Assembly: GCA_017506865.1 (NCBI GenBank)
Contig: JAFCMP010000058.1
Span: 62,001 to 126,000, forward strand
From: Tribonema minus
Lineage: Eukaryota; Sar; Xanthophyceae; Tribonematales; Tribonemataceae
DNA length: 64,000 nt
Direction: 5' to 3'
Shown: positions 57,261-64,000 of the stretch, in pieces
How the letters are laid out: the number at the start of each line of letters is the position of its first letter
How positions within the stretch are numbered: position 1 is the stretch's first letter
Notes under the pieces: generated by a model
Database searches by the model: none
Told to the model about the DNA's origin: nothing
The model's input: only the letters and a program-made list of their open reading frames with translations
Program-made: the position numbers and the translations under genes

Positions 57261-59385
57261 GCGTGCGCAGTTGACATCAGCAGCCGTGACCAGGGACTTT
57301 ATCGAATGCGGGGTAGGGGACCACTAGCATCCGCGTCCTTCACAAAGCACAGCTGGGTGCAAGACTGGATGATTTAGGCACTGGGCGGGTGGTGAACAAG
57401 TGTCCTAGGGCATATAGTGTAGAGCCTCGTGGGATATTAGCCCCCCCCCCCCCCCCCCCCCAGACCCCCCTGCTTGTTGCATCAGTAAAGCGGCAGTCCT
57501 GTTTCTGGGCTGACTCGAAGTATAATTTGTACAGAGTTGCGCAGCAGCTGCTTCTGACTTGTATTCCACAGGGGAGCACTGCTGCAGCAGCAGCTTGTAC
57601 GTGTGTGTGACCGAGAGCAACAAAAGGGTGTGTTCGCCCTAACGGACCGTGTGCAGCGTCGGCCAGCGAGGGCCTGGTATTGATGTTAGCATGCGTGCAC
57701 ACGTGCGGATCGCAGACGTGTTCACACAACTGCATGTGCACCCTGATCATGACACACTAACCAGCAATGACTGCGCACTCAGAGGTCCTATCGTGTGTGT
57801 GTGTGTTCGTGCGTGTGTGTGTGTGTATGTTTGACCACTGTAATTTTGCTACTATGTGCTGTTTTCTCTTTTTGCGGACTTCGTGCATGTGCTCAGATCA
57901 CCAGTCACAGAATCAACGGACTTGCAGCCTCTAGGTGAGGCATGTTGGGACGTAAATGCACCGTGTCACCAGGCTTCAACCACGAATCATGGGGCTCTAC
58001 TGATGGCTTGATGTACAACTTCTCAACATGCACATGATTGCATTGATTACCTGCATCGTGGCATAAGTAAAAGCTTGTGCGCGACAATGTGTTGCAGTAT
58101 CTCAGCTATCTGCAATGGCTGACGTATGCATGCATCACTTTTTCATACATGCCACTATTGAGATTCTTGGTGAGGCATGCTAGGACATTGCTTCAAAATG
58201 TGTTGTCACCTGGCTTCAAGAACTGGATTCTGCTGCCTGTGGCTTTACATGGCTTTACAGCGTCATGGTCATCAGAAGTTGAACTTTGTCCTCGTTCTGA
58301 ACTTGAACCTTGAACACACTTGGTGCAGCAGGTGTGCAGGCGTGGTAGCAGCTGCTGGAGTGGACGGAGAGCGCTGCTGAAGCGGCAGTTGCGCAGCGTC
58401 ACCCTAAGCAAGTGCGGCTGGCTACACTCTCAGGGGAACAAAACGACAGCGTAAAATACCGAGGACTGATCTGGCGATGCAAGCTCGTGTCAACTTGAAG
58501 GTTAGATATTTGTCTGGCTCTGGCGTAGGGCCTGGGAACTGGTCTCGACACTGTGCGATGGTAATTGGAACGGTGTCTTGCTGATTCGATTTCCAGTACG
58601 TAGTGGCAATGTGAAACGCATTCCATGAATAAACCGGCTTGAAGTGTGTCTTGTGCAGACATCGAAGAGTCGGGTCACTTGCTGTGCCTCTCTGATGCTA
58701 TTCCAGCACTCACAACTCAACCTGTACACGTTTAAGGTCCGCTGGAAGTGTCTTGTGCAGTATGCTGAAGCGGGGATTTTGGTGATCCGCGAGTGAGTAC
58801 AGCAACACTCTGCGTGATACCCAGAAGTGCCTCACAAGCGTTTCTACCTTTTTCAAAATGGAAAGCTGTGCAGCAACATCAATGCTGTGTAGCAACATCA
58901 ATGCCTTCAAATACCATAAAATTGTAATCAAATACACATCATGGTTGTCGACCAAGCAGCCAGGATTATGTAACGAGACGGCGCTTTCACAACAAGCACA
59001 GCGATCAACGGTCGTGCAGCATGAGCTGGTGCGGAACACTCTGAGACAGTATTATGCTCTCCAAGCGTTGCCTCCAGCAGTGGAAGTGATGTTCCTCAAG
59101 TCTGCATTGTAACTTTGAGTGATGCAAATTAGACCACATGCAATTTGCAGCAGCTGACCAGAATATGGACACCACCTGCTACCTGATGAAGCAGCGGCTC
59201 ATTGAGGCCGATGGGGCTGGCGAAGCATGTATGCAAGCGCCAGGGAGTGAACGCGAGACACATGCGTCACCAACTGAAGTCTCTGGAAGTACGCGGTGGT
59301 AAGGCAAGGCAAAGTAAGCAGCAGCGATCGGGCTATGAGTACTTAGGCTGCACCGCGCACGGCACGGCCACCATATCCGTCGGCG

Positions 59386-59416
<31 letters not shown>

Positions 59417-59547
59417 ATGGGGCTCCTATAGCCGCACGGGGGAGCTGCACACACACGAACGCCATCGCGCGCCTCGTGCCAAAACCGCCGCCCCTAAAGA
59501 TATATTTCGTTCTTCTCAAGACACGCATGCATTACTCATCGATCGCT
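57261..59547. other. Intergenic or unresolved 5' region of last gene
   Basis: No model supported. It contains a C-run at 57441-57462, a GTGTGT run at about 57796-57826 and a 28-nt C-run at about 59390-59417. An ATG at 59166 opens a 45-codon frame (MDTTCYLMKQRLIEADG), which could be part of a first exon of the next gene, but I could not join it by phase. Confidence 0.4.
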
Positions 59548-59640
59548 GCAGGAAGGCGGCGCTGCGCACATGCACTTCGTCGCGTGCTTCGCGACGGAGA
59601 CGCTGCGCGCACTCGAGCGCGCGCGCGGCACTCAACCTGG
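59548..59640 (+). repeat. Upstream echo of first supported exon of last gene
   Basis: GCTGCAGGAAGGCGGCGCTG then GTGCTTCGCGACGGAGACGC matches CCCTGCAG|GGCGGCGCTG and GTGCCTCGCGACGGAGACGC in the exon at 59732. The spacing is about 180 bp and the AG is kept. Confidence 0.88.
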
Positions 59641-59731
59641 GGTTTTCATAGCGCGCACGCGTCGCCGGTGAGGAAGCCGCTGCCTCGAAGCCTCTCACAT
59701 GGCGCTCTCGCAAACGCCGTCGCCCCTGCAG

Positions 59732-62700
59732 GGCGGCGCTGCGCACATGCACGCCATCGCGTGCCTCGCGACGGAGACGCTGCGGGCACTCGAGCACGCG
59801 CGCGGCAAGCACGCCGCCGGGCCTGCGCCGGCGACGTCACTCGCGCTGCTGGAGCTGCTGCAGCTGTGCCTGAGGCACGCGGCGCCGGCGCCGCCGCGCG
59901 ACGCCCCTCCGTTGCAGGTAACGCTAGCTGCGAGTGCGGCATCTTGTTGAAATGATGACAATGATAACATGCGGCAATAACATAGTCATAACACGCGGCA
60001 GGGTATTGATTTCACGCGACGTCGCTGGAGCTGCTGCAGCTGTGCCTGCGGCACGCGGCGCCGCCGCCAGCTGACGCCGCAGCAGCCCCTCCGTCGCAGG
60101 TAGCGCTTGCTGCGAACACGGCATGTAGTGTAGCATGCAACAACAGTGCTAATGACAGTGGCGGTTATGTAGTTGTAAGGCGCGGCAGGGCAGCGTGTGA
60201 TGTGAATGTGGTGGGCAGTGTCGCTTCAATGGCTGAAGGTGGCTGCGGTGGGCTCCGCGCGCGCATGCTCTTGGAGCTCCTGCAGCCGTACCTGGCGCAT
60301 GCTGTCATGTCATTGTCTGCTTCTTCTCCGCGCGTGATGCTGCGCGCGCTTCGAGACTGCGGCACAGCGAGCGCTTCGCTGCGGCGCAACGCGGCGCTCC
60401 TGACTGATTGCCGAGGTTGCGCAACGATTGAGTGCCTTTAAAATGAAAGAATCGTGCCATTGCCTCGCCAGCGGCCACCTCATTGAACATGGCAAAAGGG
60501 CTTTTAAGCAGTTGCTGGCCTTTCTATAAGCAACAGTGCTGCTGTTAAAACAGGCGGGCGCCTGCGCATCGGCGGCAGCGGGCTGCCGCTGCGCATGGCA
60601 CGCGCCGCCGCAGCGCGCTGCACGACTGCAAAGGGTGCCTTCCTTTCTAGTAGTTGTGGGATTGCTTGTCCAGGCAGGTGCATGGATTCAGTTGCGGTAG
60701 AGCGGGAGTGTCACAGGCATGCATGTGGTTTGAGTGCGTGCAAGACCGTCACTTGCTGACGTGCATACATACGGAGGGTGCTGCACTGCAAGAACAAACC
60801 AACAAATCTGAAAGAAATGGTTTGATGCCTGTGCTCCCCTCATCCCCTGCACATTTGCGCTCACGCACCACGCAGCTGCCAGTACGGGAGTGTCACGCGT
60901 ATAACTTATCACTTGAAGTTTCACTTCTGTACTACGCCTGATGTGCAGGTGCCAGCGGGAGTGGCCGCGGCGGCACCGGACCTCGAACGCTGCGTGCTGT
61001 ACCTGAAGGAACTTCTGCTCAAACTCCTCGATGAGGAGCTGAACCACTTTGGCACTTTCAAGCCCAGCGCGTTCGTCGCGGCCGTGGCGCTGCTGCAAGA
61101 CGAAGTGAGTCACATGTTGAGTTCTTTCTTCAAGTTCAGACGGCGCCCGTTGCGTATCACCCTGATGGTGAGCAGGCATGACATCACCTCTATATGTAGT
61201 CGCCTTGATTTGCTACCGGTGCGGGGCGATGCCCGCCAACAGCGATTGATGAGTGACAAGCGTCAGCCTAGCCACGAAGGAATGGTGCCGGTGAAGACGC
61301 GCTCAGGTTCTGGCCAATCAACCCCCCCCACACCCCCACCCCTGCTTTCCCCTCATTTGCCGCGCTTGCCTCCACTCGTCGTATAGCCAACGCCGCTGCA
61401 GCAGCTGAGCGTCATCTGGCTTTCGTGTTTCAGCTGCCATGATGTAACAACTGCCCCATGGTGTAACTGCCGCCGCTGCTGCAGCTGGCCGTCACGCTGC
61501 AGCGCGCGAGCCAGCCGCCGCCCAGCGAGAACCGCGACCTCAGCCTGGACCCCACCGCCATGGCCATGAGGTATGTGTGGTATGCATTCGCATTGCACTC
61601 AAATACCTACCTACCTTGTACCTCAGGCGAGTGCTGCACGGCAATTGTAGCCTCGTCTGGACCCAGCCGCCATGGCCATAAGGCACTGTTGAGCATATGG
61701 CAGCTACATGCTTTGCCGTCTGCACGCTTGACGATGACGGCAGTTACATTTGCCGGTGGACAGACCACAATGCACTCACTTCTAGCAGCACACGACTGGC
61801 GTCGGTCTTCTGTTGGGTTGGACACCTTGATGTCTACCTCTGGTGGCGTGCCGCACCAGGCTAGTGAGCAGTATGTATGGCATGCACTTGCACTGCACTC
61901 CAGTACCTGCCTACATTGTGCCTCAGGCAAGTGGTGCACACAATGGTATGCATGCGGCGCATTGCTTGTTCTTGGGTTTGCTCCAGTAGCAGGTGCTGCA
62001 CTTGAGGTAATTGCACTACTTGCGACCCGCATCGGATGGCGAAAGCAGCTTGTCGTGGTGCCAGGCAGTTGCAGCATGGCTCAACACTGCGGTGTGATGC
62101 ATCTGAGAGCAATTCCTGGGCGACACTTTGAACGGTTCATGAGCAGGAGAATCTGCTGTTAACTGTTACTATCATCTCAGAAAGTGTAGGCGTGCGCGCA
62201 TTGAAGTCGATGTTTCGCAGCACCTTGAAGTACACGATCACTAGCCTAAATGCCTCACACATTTTAAAAAAGGGTTTGACAGTCTACGATAGCGAAATCT
62301 GAAGGCGGCCTTCGTGCATACGTACTCATCGGAGAGTGACACACCATGGCTTGCACACAAGGATGCCCGTGCCAACGTTTGAGAAGAGCAAGGTTCATTA
62401 CTGCTGCCCTTTCCGCTTGTGTCATCATCTGTATGTTGCGCGAGTTTTGCAGCGCGCGCGTGGCGGCGGCGCGCGTTCGGCGAGGCTGCCGCTGCAGCGC
62501 AATCTCGCACTTCAGTTCCTGCATGATACTGAAGTACAACACCCCACACCGACACTTCAGGCAAAACTGCCGTTTGTACCCCCGTGTTTCCATTCACTGT
62601 GTGCAACAGGGACTCGCGGCGCGTGCGTGGTGACGGCGCGCGTTCGGCAACGCCGCCGCCGCCGCGCAGTTTCGCACTTCAACTCTTGCATGACATGTAC

Positions 62701-63975
62701 CCCATGCCAACACTACAAACAAATACTGCCAACTCTACCCGTGCTGCCACTCATTGTGTGCTGCAGGGTTTTCGCGGCGCGCGCGTGGCGGCGCCGCGCG
62801 TTCGGCGAGACCACCGCCGTCGCGCAAGCACAGTTTCGCACTTCAACTTTTGCATCATTCATTACTCTATACCGACACTTCAAGCAAATACTGCCGTTCA
62901 AACCCGTGCTGCCATTCATTGTGTGCTGCAGGGGTTTCATCGCGCGCGCGTGGCGGCGCCGCGCATTTGGCGCGCAAGCGCAGTTTTGCACTTCAACTTT
63001 TGCATGACATGTGCCCCATACCAACACTTCAAGCAAATATGGCCGTTAGTACCCGTGCTCAAACAGCCATTTGTACCCTTTCTTCCGCTCATTGCGCGCT
63101 GCAGACGAGGCCGCCGCCGCTGCCGCTACACCAATGCAGGCATTTACGCACTACAACGCTTGCATAATACGTACGTAAGCCCGCCATGCCGACACTTCAA
63201 GCAAAATCTGTCTTTTGTCGTTTGTACCCGTGCTTCCATTCATTATATGCTGCAGGTGTTTCGTGGCGCGTGCGTGGTGGCGGCGCGCATTCGGCGAGCC
63301 CTCCGCCGCCGCCGCCGCCGCGCCGACGCAGGCGCAGTTCCGCGACGCGTTCGTGCGCTGCTACGGCACGCAGCCCGCGCCAGCGCTCAACCTGTTCCTG
63401 CAGGCGCTCTGCGACACTGAGCAGCAGGTACGTGCCTTGAATCAAGCACTCGCTATTGCGGGCTGCTTGTAGTGTTTTCAGTCTGCTGAGATGGGGCGCA
63501 CTCGCCGTCGCGGGCTGCCTGTAGTGGTTTCAGTCTGCTACAATGGGGCGCGCTCTGCGAGCGAGTGTTGCTGGAGAGTCGTTCCCGCCATCGGGCAACG
63601 GCCGGTGAGGGCGCCGCAACTGCGCAGCAGCGCTCTGCTGCGTGATAGCCCATCACCATGCAGCTGGAAGTAATGAAAGATTAGAATGCAGGGTAAAAGC
63701 AATGCAACCCTCCATGAAAAAAGCAAAACAAAATCTGCCATCACATTCAAGTACGTCGGATGCTGTCTACGCGAAGGCAGCCATGGTATCGCCTTTGTGT
63801 AGCTTTTGTAGAACCTGCTGCTGCGCACTCATGCGCTTGATACCTGTACCTCTAGTGAACCTGGGGGGCGTGAATGATGTTACATACTGGTTCATGGGGG
63901 GGGCTTGGCCACCGCAGGAAGCAGCGCTCAGCGAAGCCGCTGCGCAGCGGTGCCTCATTGTGCCCACGCAGCTAA
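59732..63975 (+). CDS. Unrecognised helical protein (partial at both ends)
   Basis: Exons 59732-59917, 60949-61104, 61485-61570, 63256-63427 and 63918-63975 join with consistent phases (0, 0, 2, 0, then 1) to about 186 aa. The protein continues past the window and probably begins upstream of 59732. It is rich in Ala, Leu, Glu and Arg with amphipathic helices: LALLELLQLCLRHAA, YLKELLLKLLDEELNHFGTF, PSAFVAAVALLQDE, FRDAFVRCYGTQPAPALNLF. I see no catalytic motif, signal peptide or membrane helix. An all-alpha scaffold or armadillo-like protein is possible, but no family is claimed. Four of its exons carry echoes, including the longest upstream array of the window before exon 63256. Confidence 0.65.
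60005..60100 (+). repeat. Downstream echo of exon 59732-59917
   Basis: GCGACGTCGCTGGAGCTGCT and GCAGCTGTGCCTGCGGCACG, ending CCTCCGTCGCAG|GTAGCGCT, against CCTCCGTTGCAG|GTAACGCT at the exon end. Donor kept. A weaker second copy (CTTGGAGCTCCTGCAGCCGT) lies near 60270. Confidence 0.87.
61386..61425 (+). repeat. Upstream echo of exon 61485-61570
   Basis: CCGCTGCAGCAG|CTGAGCGTCA against GCTGCTGCAG|CTGGCCGTCA at the used acceptor about 85 bp later. Short and only moderately convincing. Confidence 0.55.
61650..61690 (+). repeat. Downstream echo of exon 61485-61570
   Basis: GCCTCGTCTGGACCCAGCCG then CCATGGCCATAAG|GCACTG against CCTCAGCCTGGACCCCACCG then CCATGGCCATGAG|GTATGT in the exon. The donor GT has become GC. 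A related intron block (TATG..TGGTATGCA) recurs near 61870. Confidence 0.8.
62440..63255 (+). repeat. Five upstream echoes of exon 63256-63427
   Basis: AG ends at 62452, 62609, 62766, 62931 and 63104, then the used acceptor at 63255 (spacings 157, 157, 165, 173 and 151 bp). Each unit has an intron end like CCATTCATTGTGTGCTGCAG, then an exon-start copy (GCGCGTGCGTGGTGGCGGCG-like), then GCGCAGTTTCGCACTTCAAC and ACACTTCAAGCAAA. The last blocks are intronic, yet GCGCAGTT echoes GCGCAGTTCCGCGACGCG further inside the exon. The copy ending at 63104 is the most degraded. Confidence 0.95.
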
Positions 63976-64000
63976 GTATGTGTGACATCTGCAGCTGCCA

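Noticed and set aside
59166-59303. First exon of the last gene (MDTTCYLMKQRL...)
   Set aside because: The start is plausible, but no donor leads in phase to 59732.
1-64000. tRNA, rRNA or organelle genes
   Set aside because: No cloverleaf with the expected A and B boxes, no rRNA core sequence and no organelle gene was recognised on reading both strands. A covariance-model scan was not possible.

Overview
This is nuclear DNA from an intron-rich eukaryote, probably a unicellular alga or related protist. The evidence is GC-rich coding exons of about 50-660 nt, GT-AG introns with GTGAG/GTGCG-type donors, signal peptides, a probable GPI-anchored enzyme and TTAGGG-like tracts inside introns. I cannot fix the lineage; a haptophyte, stramenopile or chlorarachniophyte-like alga is only a guess.

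Layout. (1) 384-6849, plus: an unrecognised multi-exon gene with a SAP-like C-terminus, probably cut by the window start. (2) 9429-10443, minus: a protein of tandem CxHGRxRxxCxxC cysteine/histidine repeats with one frame change. (3) 12046-19046, plus: a complete eight-exon quinolinate phosphoribosyltransferase gene (de novo NAD synthesis; 300 aa, phases consistent throughout). (4) 19783-20997: a low-complexity ORF of doubtful status. (5) 21252-21777, plus: a three-exon, 98-aa secreted cysteine-rich protein. (6) 23535-40914, minus: a histidine acid phosphatase with all exons from the RHG motif to the stop, a C-terminal membrane anchor and a cytosolic tail; the signal-peptide exon is not resolved. 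(7) 43297-56957, plus: a twelve-exon, 1387-aa gene joining a signal peptide, a PQQ-type glucose/sorbosone dehydrogenase propeller, a Pro/Thr/Ala linker, a multicopper oxidase with the full copper-ligand set, a CBM6-like carbohydrate-binding module and a GPI-like tail. (8) 59732-63975, plus: an unrecognised helical protein running off the window end. Genes 6 and 7 diverge and both look like surface or secretory-pathway enzymes, one acting on phosphoesters and one on sugars.

The most unusual signal is architectural. Many exons are bordered in the neighbouring intron by one to five tandem partial copies of themselves, here called exon echoes. Upstream echoes copy intron end + acceptor AG + exon start; downstream echoes copy exon end + donor GT + intron start. 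Units are about 75-200 bp. Echoes occur in five genes on both strands, and one set copies a stop-codon region. The exonic part of an echo is usually better preserved than its intronic part, and differences often fall at third codon positions. The same DNA also carries non-exonic tandem duplications (82 and 96 bp periods), two long palindromes inside phosphatase introns and many sense-strand poly-C runs. Local tandem duplication is therefore a general habit here; what it does to splicing is the open question.

All exon models were built by eye from frame, phase and splice-site agreement and from remembered family motifs. No alignment, search or transcript evidence was available.
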